Assembly: GCA_017395555.1 (NCBI GenBank)
Contig: JAFPUE010000003.1
Location: forward strand, 1 to 41,978
Direction of reading: 5' to 3'
Length of the DNA: 41,978 bases
Origin: Ruminiclostridium sp.
GTDB lineage: Bacteria > Bacillota > Clostridia > Oscillospirales > Ruminococcaceae
The first letter of the stretch is position 1. The number at the start of each line of letters is the position of its first letter. Under the pieces are notes generated by a model that was not told the origin of the DNA, searched no databases, and worked only from the letters and a program-made list of their open reading frames with translations. The position numbers and the translations under genes were made by a program. Shown piece by piece: positions 25,001 through 32,882 of the stretch.

Positions 25001-28000
25001 ATACTTGCAGGTTTCCTTGATAAAGACAGCCGGAAAGACAGTGCTCCCGCCCCGGAGGCTGCTTCCGGGAAGAAGGCTTCTGCACAGTCCTGCCGCCTTA
25101 CCTTCGCACAGCAGGGTGTTTATACCGAATGTCAGGCCGATCCCGACTCGGTACGGTACAATCTCCCCATGACCTTGCGGTTCCCCGGGGGAACTGACGC
25201 AGCACAGCTTGAAGCCGCAGTGCGTAAGGTCATTGACGCGCACCCCTACATTCTCTGCCGGTTTGTTCCGGGCGAGGACAACGAGATCGTTCAGGAGCCT
25301 ATCACCGGTTTTGAGCTTGAAATACCTGTCACAGAGCTCTCTCCCGATGAATACGAGGCGCATAAGAAAGCCTTTGTCCGCCCGTTTGATCTTGCAAAAG
25401 GACCTGCCGTCAGATTTGAGATCGTTAAAACGGACTGCCTTGTCCTGCTTGCGGATATGCATCATCTCGTCAGCGACGGCGCTTCCGTTGATCTCTTCAT
25501 AAGCCAGCTCTGCGGCGCGCTTGACGGAGAGGAACCGGAGAAGGAAAGCTACAGCTATTATGATTTCGCCTCCGAGGAAAAGATCGCGCCGGAAACAGAG
25601 GAATTCTTTGCCGGTCAGATGGCAAACGCGGAAGAGGCAACACGGCTGATACCGGATGTTTTTGACGACGAACTTCCACATACGGAAAGGGAAGTGTCCG
25701 TCGGGACGGATATAGCCGCAGTGAAAGGCTTTGCAAAAAAAATCGGCGTGACACCGGCGGCGGTGTATCTTGCAGGGTGCTATATCGCATTCGGAAGATA
25801 TGTCTGCGAGGACACGGTTGCCATTGCCACGATATCCAACGGCAGACGAAACCTTAAAGTCGGAAACACATTGGGTATGTTCGTCAATACCCTTCCTCTT
25901 GTCATGCCGATCGACAATAAAGAAGCGGCAGCCGACTTTGTGCGCCGTGCGGCGGAAGGCTTCACGGAAACCATTGCAAACGAGAACTATCCCTTTGCCC
26001 GTATCGCGGCGAAGTACGACTTCCGTCCCGCAATATCCTACGCATATCAGATCGGTGTCATAAACGAGTATCGCACAAAGCTCGGTACAGTTGAAACAGA
26101 GCTTATAAGCCAGGATACCGCGAAGATCCCCGTGTCCGTTTTCATCAACGGTACGGAGGATGACGCGCAGATAGCTGTGGCATACGATTCCGCACTGTAC
26201 AGCGAGGAGATGATGCGCGGTCTTGCCGAAAGCATCGGAAATGCAGTGCGCGGACTTATGACCTGCCCGACAATATCGGAGATAAGTCTGACCGACGAAG
26301 CACAGTGGAAGGTGCTCGACGGTTACAACCGTCCGTGGGATCTCGGCTACGACAGGAACGATACTGTTGTTACAAAGTTCAGAAAGATCGTACAGTCTCA
26401 GCCGGACAAGACCGCCGCGGTGTTTAAGGACAAAGCATATACATACAAGGAGCTTGATGAGCTCACAGACCGTCTTGCGGCAAGGCTACGTCGTCATGTC
26501 TGCACTGTGACGGGAAAGGAATGCCTTAAAGAAGAAGTAGTGAGCATCCTTGTGCCGCGAAACGAGAATGTGTTCATTCTCCCTATGGCTGCGGTAAAGG
26601 CCGGTCTTGCCTATGAGCCGCTCGATCCCGGCTATCCCAAGGAGCGTCTGAACTTCATGGTTAAAGATGCGGGTGCCTGCCTGCTTCTGGCGGAGGACAG
26701 CCTTCGTGACCTCGTCGATGAATACGAAGGACCCGTGCTTACGGTGAGCGGGCTTTACGCAATGGACGATGCAGAGCCGGCGGCTTTTGAGCAGTCTCCG
26801 GATGATCTGTTCATTCTGCTTTATACCTCGGGCTCCACAGGTATGCCCAAAGGCTGTCAGATCGAGCACCGAAACGTAGTATCCTACGCTTACGGCGTGC
26901 GCAATGACTTCTACACACAAAATGACAGGATCGCCGCATACGCTTCCTTCGGATTTGACGTGAATATGTCTGATGTATTCTGCACGCTCTTAAACGGCGG
27001 CACGGTTTACCTTATCCCAGAAGATATACGCATGGAGCTCGGAGCCCTTGCGGGCTATTTCGACGAAGTAGGAATTACGGCGCTGCTGCTGACGACACAG
27101 GTAGGAGTTCAGTTCCTGACGAATTATCCGAGTATGAAGACTCTGCGTATGCTGGTAATGGGCGGCGAAAAGCTGCCCGCGGTGGATCCGTCCAGACTCT
27201 CATATACCATTGTGAACGGCTACGGACCGACAGAGAACTGCTGCGGGGTAAGCCTCTTCCCGATCAAAGCATGGGAGCCCAATATACCTATCGGAAAGCC
27301 TATGAGCACTATCCACGCCTATGTCCTTGACAAGACAGGACACAGGCTTCCCGCGGGCGCTGCCGGAGAATACTGTCTTTCCGGCCCGCAGGTCAGCAGA
27401 GGTTATCTCAACCGTCCCGACAAGACCGCCGAGGCCTATGAGCCCTGTCCGTTCAACGAATTCCGTATGTATCATACCGGAGATATCGTTCGTTACCGCA
27501 GGAACGGAGACGTTGAGTTCGTCGGACGCAAGGACGGTCAGGTCAAGATACGCGGCTTCCGCATCGAGACCAAGGAAGTGGAAAGCGTGATCCGCGGCTT
27601 CGCAGGAGTCCGTGACGTGACGGTACAGGCGTATGATTATGAGACCGGAGGAAAATACCTCGCGGCTTTCGTGGTCAGCGATACCGCACTGGACACAGCG
27701 CAGCTTGCCGAATATATAAAGACGCAGAAACCCGCTTATATGGTTCCCGCCGCGATAATGCAGATAGATAAGATACCTCTTACCATAAATCAGAAAGTTG
27801 ACAAGAAGGCCTTGCCGGAGCCCAGACTGCAAAAAGCCGCCTATGTTGCGCCTTCGGGCAGGACAGAAGAGGCTCTCTGCGCCGTATTCGGCAGCGTACT
27901 CGGTATCGAGCGTATGAGCGCGGAGGACGACTTCTTTGATGTGGGCGGCAGCTCAATACTTGCTATGAAGGTAGTCATAGCAGCGGAAAAAGCGGGTTAC

Positions 28001-29344
28001 AGCATAGTTTATAACGATGTTTTCGGCTATCCTACACCGAGAGCTATGGCAGCTTTCATAGACGAACGTGAAGGAAATGCAGCCCGGCCCGCCGAAATGC
28101 CGTCGGAAACCGATGCGCAGACAATAACCGAGATCGGCAGGGACGGATACGATTATGGCAGGATAAACGAGCTGCTTCGCCGTAACACAGTCGAGGCGTT
28201 CCGGGGTGGAAAACAAAACCCGCTGAACGATGTGCTCCTGACGGGCGCGACGGGCTATCTCGGCAGTCATGTTCTCCATGAGCTTATAACAAACCACGAC
28301 AACCGCATCTTCTGCTTTGTCCGTCCCGGAAAAGATCAGAGCGGACAGGAACGTCTCATGTCGCTGCTGCGGTATTATTTCAATGACGATTATTCCGGGC
28401 TCTTCGGTTCGAGGATATCCGTGATAGAGGGCGACGCAACGGACCCCGACGCGCTGATGTCATTTGCGGCTCCCTGTGCGGATATGACCGTTATAAACTG
28501 CGCGGCAAGCGTCAAGCATTTTGCACGCGGCGACGAGATAGAACGCGCAAATATGGGTTCGGTACGCAATCTTACCGCGTGGTGCGAAAAGAATAACGCC
28601 CGTCTGATACACATTTCCACAGGCAGTGTTGCCGGAGAACGGCAGAACGGTGTACCGCCGCTGAGCTTCCGTTTTGACGAGCACAGCCTGTACGCGGGTC
28701 AGATCATTGACAACAATCAGTATGTACACTCGAAATTCATGGCAGAGCGCCATGTCTATGAGGAAATACTCGACCGCGGTCTGCGCGCAAAGGTACTGCG
28801 TATGGGCAATCTTGCCCCGAGGGCGGAGGACGGAGAGTTCCAGATAAATTATACGACAAACAGTTACATGAACAGCTTCCGGGCATTCCGGGCACTGGGT
28901 ATGATAAGCTATGACGCGCTTGACCGGAATGTGGAGTTTTCTCCGATCGACAGCATTGCCAGGGCGGTAATTGCCCTTGCGGGAACGCCGGACGACTGCA
29001 TCTGCTTCATTCCGCTCAATCCGCACCGCCCGCTCATAGGCGATGTTGTACGCGCATTGAACGAGGAAGGATATACGGTTCGCGGTGCGGAGCCCGAGGA
29101 ATTTATGGCGGCGCTGCATGAAGCTCTTTCCGATGAGACGATGCGCGAGGCGGTAAGCACTCTGGCGGCTTACAACAGCGGCAGCGATACACAGGAGATC
29201 GGACCGGAGAGCTGCGACAATTCCCTCACGATGCAGATACTGGAGCGTCTCGGATTTTCGTGGCCGGAGACCGGCGTTTTCTACATACGGCAATTCGTTG
29301 CTAAACTGAAGCAAAAAGGCTATTTCGGAGGAGACCTATCATGA
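22001..29344 (+). CDS. Nonribosomal peptide synthetase C-A-T-C-A-T-reductase
   Basis: 2447-residue dimodular synthetase; start ATG 22001 has GGAG seven bases upstream. C1 (~5-415) has HHIVFDG at ~124. A1 (~419-900) has LLYTSGTTGVPKG, YGPTE, and a specificity code read as D-A-M-F-L-G-V-I-L, hydrophobic and Leu/Val-like. T1 carries LGLTSIS (~960). C2 (~1033-1425) has HHLVSDG. A2 (~1440-1940) has code D-V-S-L-V-G-G-C-G, unassigned. T2 carries DVGGSSILAMK (~1981). The terminal SDR-type thioester reductase (~2072-2447) has GATGYLGSH and the catalytic YVHSK. Known chemistry predicts an N-acylated dipeptide released as an aldehyde, which may cyclise. Overlaps the next gene by ATGA. Confidence 0.93.
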   Translation: MIKEFYPLPQSQKGILVESLSRPDTTVYNIPNLYRLSDKLDLMRLKKAVETAVAAHPYLNAAVVTNSDGEFMIKRDDEAVQTVEYIETAHLPKDLVTPFDLLKEKLCRLRIYKTDDGSYLFMDYHHIVFDGTSNSILMSDIAAAYNGGDVVSETYTGFDAALDEEKLRQTDSYEKAAAYFAKLLAEAEPDMLPEGDVYEKMPSLGCFNIRSEIGTSEISDFCRKNGVRKTAFYNAVFSFVMCKYNCSDNVLYTTVDNGRNDPRLDRTVSMLVKTIPVFCHPDTEQTASEFVRDIGRQIDESKENSLYSFAEIAHEHHITSDIMFGYQGKNFLLDSVAGEPAEHTLLPGNAAKAPLHIETYEQDGKLLFFGDYRSDIYSADYISRLIACLEQAVREFLRDPQLKDVCFADARAIAEMDAFNATGTDWPETDIVSMFRETAEKYPEREAVIFRDEVLTYRQVDEISERIAGFLSSKGIGKGRVVSVLIHRGIEMVTASLGALKTGAAYQPLDPSYPTERLGFMMKDADCALLIADEDLLEKVPEYKGPVLLTKDIPSLPLCGKLTCKPEPEDLFILLYTSGTTGVPKGVMLEHRNLANFVRHFHNTYDLDKDGRVSAYASYGFDACMMDLYSALTVGACVCIVEEEIRLDLVAVEDMFNRLKITHCFMTTQVARQFYTLATVPTLRYLLTGGEKLVPVAPRTDITTVFDNVYGPTECTILSTYKHVDRLYERVPIGKPLTNYKCYVVDSSLNRLPPFVPGELLIAGRGVGRGYLNRPDLTEKAFIKNPFSDDPAYARAYRSGDVVRLLPNGEIDFIGRNDSQVKVRGFRIELTEVEGVIREFPGINDATVQAFEDETTGEKFIAAYVVSDSKVDVPALDDFIRERKPSYMVPAVTMQIDRIPLNQNSKVNKRALPKPEPKVRTDAEKTGNAAPLNLLEQELKEIVSGIVNTTEFGITDLFRDLGLTSISSIRLAMQIYKRFDVQLDTRKLISEGCIQSIENEILAGFLDKDSRKDSAPAPEAASGKKASAQSCRLTFAQQGVYTECQADPDSVRYNLPMTLRFPGGTDAAQLEAAVRKVIDAHPYILCRFVPGEDNEIVQEPITGFELEIPVTELSPDEYEAHKKAFVRPFDLAKGPAVRFEIVKTDCLVLLADMHHLVSDGASVDLFISQLCGALDGEEPEKESYSYYDFASEEKIAPETEEFFAGQMANAEEATRLIPDVFDDELPHTEREVSVGTDIAAVKGFAKKIGVTPAAVYLAGCYIAFGRYVCEDTVAIATISNGRRNLKVGNTLGMFVNTLPLVMPIDNKEAAADFVRRAAEGFTETIANENYPFARIAAKYDFRPAISYAYQIGVINEYRTKLGTVETELISQDTAKIPVSVFINGTEDDAQIAVAYDSALYSEEMMRGLAESIGNAVRGLMTCPTISEISLTDEAQWKVLDGYNRPWDLGYDRNDTVVTKFRKIVQSQPDKTAAVFKDKAYTYKELDELTDRLAARLRRHVCTVTGKECLKEEVVSILVPRNENVFILPMAAVKAGLAYEPLDPGYPKERLNFMVKDAGACLLLAEDSLRDLVDEYEGPVLTVSGLYAMDDAEPAAFEQSPDDLFILLYTSGSTGMPKGCQIEHRNVVSYAYGVRNDFYTQNDRIAAYASFGFDVNMSDVFCTLLNGGTVYLIPEDIRMELGALAGYFDEVGITALLLTTQVGVQFLTNYPSMKTLRMLVMGGEKLPAVDPSRLSYTIVNGYGPTENCCGVSLFPIKAWEPNIPIGKPMSTIHAYVLDKTGHRLPAGAAGEYCLSGPQVSRGYLNRPDKTAEAYEPCPFNEFRMYHTGDIVRYRRNGDVEFVGRKDGQVKIRGFRIETKEVESVIRGFAGVRDVTVQAYDYETGGKYLAAFVVSDTALDTAQLAEYIKTQKPAYMVPAAIMQIDKIPLTINQKVDKKALPEPRLQKAAYVAPSGRTEEALCAVFGSVLGIERMSAEDDFFDVGGSSILAMKVVIAAEKAGYSIVYNDVFGYPTPRAMAAFIDEREGNAARPAEMPSETDAQTITEIGRDGYDYGRINELLRRNTVEAFRGGKQNPLNDVLLTGATGYLGSHVLHELITNHDNRIFCFVRPGKDQSGQERLMSLLRYYFNDDYSGLFGSRISVIEGDATDPDALMSFAAPCADMTVINCAASVKHFARGDEIERANMGSVRNLTAWCEKNNARLIHISTGSVAGERQNGVPPLSFRFDEHSLYAGQIIDNNQYVHSKFMAERHVYEEILDRGLRAKVLRMGNLAPRAEDGEFQINYTTNSYMNSFRAFRALGMISYDALDRNVEFSPIDSIARAVIALAGTPDDCICFIPLNPHRPLIGDVVRALNEEGYTVRGAEPEEFMAALHEALSDETMREAVSTLAAYNSGSDTQEIGPESCDNSLTMQILERLGFSWPETGVFYIRQFVAKLKQKGYFGGDLS

Positions 29345-30414
29345 AGCTGTTCCATGAACGGATAACGGAATACGCGGCACAGTTTCCCGATAAAGCGGCG
29401 GTGACCGATCCCCACGGAGAGATCAGCTACGCACAAATGGAGGCGCTGAGCGCGTCCTTCTCCAGTGTACTTTCGGCACTCGGAGTCGGAGCGGGGGACG
29501 CTGTCGCGGTCTATGTGCCGTATGTGAAGGAGATACTGCTCGGAGCGGTCTCGGTCTTTCGTGCGGGAGCTGTGTTCATTCCCTTTGATCACGGATATCC
29601 CACAGAGCGCCTGACGTATATGCTGGAGGATTCCGACGCAAAGGCGATAATGACAATGCGTGAGCTATGGGAACAAAAACCCCTCGGCTTTCCTGCGGAA
29701 AAAGTCATTTTTATGGACGAACCGCCTGCGCATGAACAAGCGGAGGTTCGTTACGAAGACCTGTCCGATGATTCCCCCGCGATGCTCCTTTATACATCCG
29801 GCACGACAGGAAAGCCGAAGGGCGTACTGCATATCCACAGTATGCTGCTGCATATCGTGGACTGGATGAATATACACGAGGGCGCGGAAATGGGCGGGAA
29901 GACCAGTTCCGGCGTCATCACAAGCTTTGCCTTCGTGGGAACGCAGATGTTCCTGCTCGGTCCCCTGTCAAAGGGCGGCACGGTCTGTATAGCTCCGGAA
30001 GAGGCTCGCAGCGATCTCGGATATCTGCATAAGTTCCTGCTGCAGCAGCACATAAGCCACATTTTCGTGCCTTCCGGACTCGCGACCATACTCGCGGAAG
30101 ACTATGATATCAGCGGAATATTCGTATTCGCCGCCGGTGAAAAGCTGAGGAATTTCAGACCGCTCGTTCCCGGAAATTTCCTGATAGACAGCTACGGCAG
30201 CACTGAAACGGGCGGTGTACTGTCGAAAAAGATATACGGAGACGAGGCGCGTATTCTCGTCGGAAAGCCGTTTGTAAATACCAAGGCCATGATTGCGGAC
30301 GAAGAGATGAAGCCGGCGAAGCCCGGAGAAGCGGGAGAACTGCTGATATCCAACGCGTTTATGTCTCGGCAGTATTGGAAGCAGCCGGAGCTTACCGCAG
30401 AAAATGGACGGTGA
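29341..30414 (+). CDS. NRPS second gene, part 1: adenylation domain, ends at a frameshift
   Basis: 357 residues of an adenylation domain (MLLYTSGTTGKPKGVLHIHS, YGSTETGG, GELLISNAFMSRQYWKQPE). AGGAGAG precedes the ATG, which overlaps the NRPS stop by 4 bases. The frame stops at 30412-30414. One extra A in the run at 30401-30404 would restore GAA-AAA-TGG and join it without loss to the next frame, so parts 1 and 2 are one gene (29341-32474). The A3/A4 region reads FAFVGTQMF where amino-acid-activating domains have FDAS; no Asp aligns with position 235, arguing for a carboxylic acid rather than an alpha-amino acid. Confidence 0.85.
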   Translation: MKLFHERITEYAAQFPDKAAVTDPHGEISYAQMEALSASFSSVLSALGVGAGDAVAVYVPYVKEILLGAVSVFRAGAVFIPFDHGYPTERLTYMLEDSDAKAIMTMRELWEQKPLGFPAEKVIFMDEPPAHEQAEVRYEDLSDDSPAMLLYTSGTTGKPKGVLHIHSMLLHIVDWMNIHEGAEMGGKTSSGVITSFAFVGTQMFLLGPLSKGGTVCIAPEEARSDLGYLHKFLLQQHISHIFVPSGLATILAEDYDISGIFVFAAGEKLRNFRPLVPGNFLIDSYGSTETGGVLSKKIYGDEARILVGKPFVNTKAMIADEEMKPAKPGEAGELLISNAFMSRQYWKQPELTAENGR

Positions 30415-32474
30415 CGGACGGCGAGACGTGGTGTCACACCGGAGACAGGGCTTTGCTTACCACCGAAGGAGATTTTGATATCCTCGGACGTATCGACAAC
30501 ATGGTCAAGCTGCGCGGTTTTCGCATAGAGACCGGAGAAGTCGAGGCGCAGGTCTCCGCAGCTGCGATAAAACTCGGCAGAAGCGACGTGAAACAAGTCG
30601 TGGTAGTCGTAAAAAACGTCAGCGGCACAGATCATCTTGTCTGCTACTATGAATCGGAACGGGAGATTGACAGTCAGGCTTTCACGGATGAGATAGCCAA
30701 AAACCTCACGGATTATATGATCCCGAAGATCTGGGTCAGAATGGACTCCATGCCGCGCAACGCCAACGGCAAGGTAATGCGCGGAGAACTGCCGCAGCCG
30801 AGCAGAGACCGGAAGAATACCCATTACGAGGCTCTTGACAGCGAGGTGCTTGCGCGTATTGTATATACGCTGGAGGATGTGCTTGACACGTCTGTGTCGA
30901 TAAGTCCGGACGACAGGTTCACCGATCTGGGCGGTACATCACTGACTGTGATCAGATACTGCGCGCTTCTTCGTGAACAGGGCATAAAGATCGCGAGCGC
31001 GCAGGTGCTCCGGCTGAACGTTCTGCGAAAGATCGCGGAGGAGGCGGAGGTAGCCTATGAGCGGCTCTGGACAGAGGAAGAGTACAGTGAGGTGCGGAAA
31101 GACTTTGCCGCGCGGGGAGAGAAGATACTGAAGGTGCTTCCCATTACCCCGGAACAGGACGATATGCTGTTTCAGCAGATACTGTATCCGGATCGCTTCG
31201 ATTTCAGAAACGCTATGTTTCTGCAGATCGACAGCCCTGTATCAGAGAAGGATCTCCGTGAGGTACTTGACATTGTTTCGGAGGAGAACGAAACACTTCG
31301 CTCCTCGATAGTATTCCATGATGTCGGAGTGGTACAGCAGGTCATAACAGACCGTAAGATACCGCTTGAAACTGTGGACACCGAAACGTTCGGAAGCCGG
31401 GAAATGCTCGAAATGAAAAACAGGCTTCTATATACACAGACAGATCTGCAGCGCTCCGGTCAGATACGGGTGATCTATCTGCGCACGGACGGCAGGTATA
31501 TGCTGTGTATTCTTACCAATCGCATAGCTTTCGGCAAAACAAAGCGAAATGCGTTTATTGCCCGGTTGATGGGACTGCTTGAAGAAAGATATCCTCAGGA
31601 TAAGGCGATAAGCGGTTGGCGTGAGCTGCTGGAGGAAAGCCTTTCGGAATTATTGGGAGCCTCTGCGGAGAAAAACGCGGACGTGATCGCAAAAACCGAT
31701 ACAGGCAGAAAAGTGCCGCCCGATATATCCGTCTATTCGGAGAACACGGGTCCGAAGCTCGTCTTTGTTCACACCGCAAACACCGGAAGCTCGGCATACT
31801 ACCGGCTTGCGTCAAGGATCTGCGATAAGGTCTCGTTTTCGGTGATCGAGCCGTTCAATCTGTATCATCCGAAGGAAGCGCGATACGGAATAAGAGAGAT
31901 CGCGGAAAGATATGTTTCGATCATTAAACGCAGTCAGCCGCAGGGACCCTATTATCTCGGCGGCTGGTGCTACGGCGGTGTTATCGCGCATGAAATGGCT
32001 TGTCAGCTTGAAAAGGCGGGCGAGGAAGTACGGTATCTGTTCATGCTGGATTCACACGCAACTACCGACGAACATCTGCGGAGCTCTTTCAGAGCTATGA
32101 GTTCGCAGGTCAACAGGTCATACTTTGAAACAAGCCCGCTGTTCGCCGATCTGAGAGAAGCCGGTATGCTGGAAGATATGATACGCAATTCCGAGCACTC
32201 GTCCGAGGACATGATGAATCATGACCCGTCCGTTTTTCACGGTAATGTTCTGTATTTCAAACCCGATCAGCTTCCGTCCGGAATACCGGAGAAAAGCCGA
32301 CTGTACTGGGAAAAGATGATGGGATTTGAAGCCGGGAACTATGAGAATTATTGCAGCCCTGAAAAGCTGCGGATCATTCATACGCCGCACGAGCATGACC
32401 TTATGATGGATGACCCGTCATTGAACATCATCGTGCCGGAGCTGATGAAAGCGATAGGGATTATTGAAAATTAA
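30375..32474 (+). CDS. NRPS second gene, part 2: A-domain C-terminus, carrier, degenerate C-like, thioesterase
   Basis: Homology begins at ~30405 (WTVTDGETWCHTGD), in the frame reached by a single base change. It completes the A domain (GRIDNMVKLRGFRIETGEVE, A10 Lys in NANGKVMRG). A carrier domain follows with LGGTSLTVI (~30935). A ~160-residue condensation-like lobe (31135-31620) lacks HHxxxDG and reads TNRIAFGKT there. The thioesterase (31735-32470) has nucleophile motif GWCYGG with Cys instead of Ser (codon 31968-31970), Asp in FMLDSH, and His in TPHEHD. The frame's own ATG at 30375 has no ribosome binding site, so part 2 is unlikely to be made alone. Confidence 0.83.
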   Translation: MEAAGAYRRKWTVTDGETWCHTGDRALLTTEGDFDILGRIDNMVKLRGFRIETGEVEAQVSAAAIKLGRSDVKQVVVVVKNVSGTDHLVCYYESEREIDSQAFTDEIAKNLTDYMIPKIWVRMDSMPRNANGKVMRGELPQPSRDRKNTHYEALDSEVLARIVYTLEDVLDTSVSISPDDRFTDLGGTSLTVIRYCALLREQGIKIASAQVLRLNVLRKIAEEAEVAYERLWTEEEYSEVRKDFAARGEKILKVLPITPEQDDMLFQQILYPDRFDFRNAMFLQIDSPVSEKDLREVLDIVSEENETLRSSIVFHDVGVVQQVITDRKIPLETVDTETFGSREMLEMKNRLLYTQTDLQRSGQIRVIYLRTDGRYMLCILTNRIAFGKTKRNAFIARLMGLLEERYPQDKAISGWRELLEESLSELLGASAEKNADVIAKTDTGRKVPPDISVYSENTGPKLVFVHTANTGSSAYYRLASRICDKVSFSVIEPFNLYHPKEARYGIREIAERYVSIIKRSQPQGPYYLGGWCYGGVIAHEMACQLEKAGEEVRYLFMLDSHATTDEHLRSSFRAMSSQVNRSYFETSPLFADLREAGMLEDMIRNSEHSSEDMMNHDPSVFHGNVLYFKPDQLPSGIPEKSRLYWEKMMGFEAGNYENYCSPEKLRIIHTPHEHDLMMDDPSLNIIVPELMKAIGIIEN

Positions 32475-32559
32475 TAATTGTGGTGTCGCCTTGCGGCAAC
32501 GGATCTGAAAGCTCCGCGGGCGGCACAATAATTTTAAACTGATTAAGGAGTATATCAAG

Positions 32560-32853
32560 ATGACAATTGAGAAGGAAGTAAACGGAAGCTGCGCTAAACT
32601 GATCCTGAACGGCTGGATGGATACCGAGAACGCTCCGCAGCTTGCAATTGCGGTGGACGCACTCAATCCCGAAGTAAAAAGTCTGGTGCTTGATATGGCA
32701 GGGCTTGAGTATATGTCCTCCGCCGGGATAAGGCAGCTTGTCGCTACTCACAAACGCATGAACGGCGAATTGACGCTGAAAAATGTACAGCCTGTGATAA
32801 TGGACGTCCTGAGCACATTGGGGTTTGACAAGAAACTGAAGTTCGAACCGTAA
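32560..32853 (+). CDS. STAS-domain anti-anti-sigma factor
   Basis: 97-residue SpoIIAA/RsbV-type protein. LVLDMAGLEYMSSAGIRQLV holds the phosphorylatable Ser in the MSSAG motif (~54). AAGGAG is well placed before the ATG. It starts 85 bases after the NRPS gene and ends 29 bases before a membrane phosphatase/kinase that should act on it. In the unphosphorylated form such proteins bind a partner kinase or other target. The real output target is not in the window. Confidence 0.88.
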   Translation: MTIEKEVNGSCAKLILNGWMDTENAPQLAIAVDALNPEVKSLVLDMAGLEYMSSAGIRQLVATHKRMNGELTLKNVQPVIMDVLSTLGFDKKLKFEP

Positions 32854-32882
32854 GCGTCCTGATTTACGGCAAGGGAAATGAT

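Noticed and set aside
22631-25681. Long minus-strand open frames (452 and 508 codons) antisense to the NRPS
   Set aside because: They mirror the codon bias of the NRPS, which has clear domain motifs throughout; no ribosome binding sites or recognisable domains on the minus strand.
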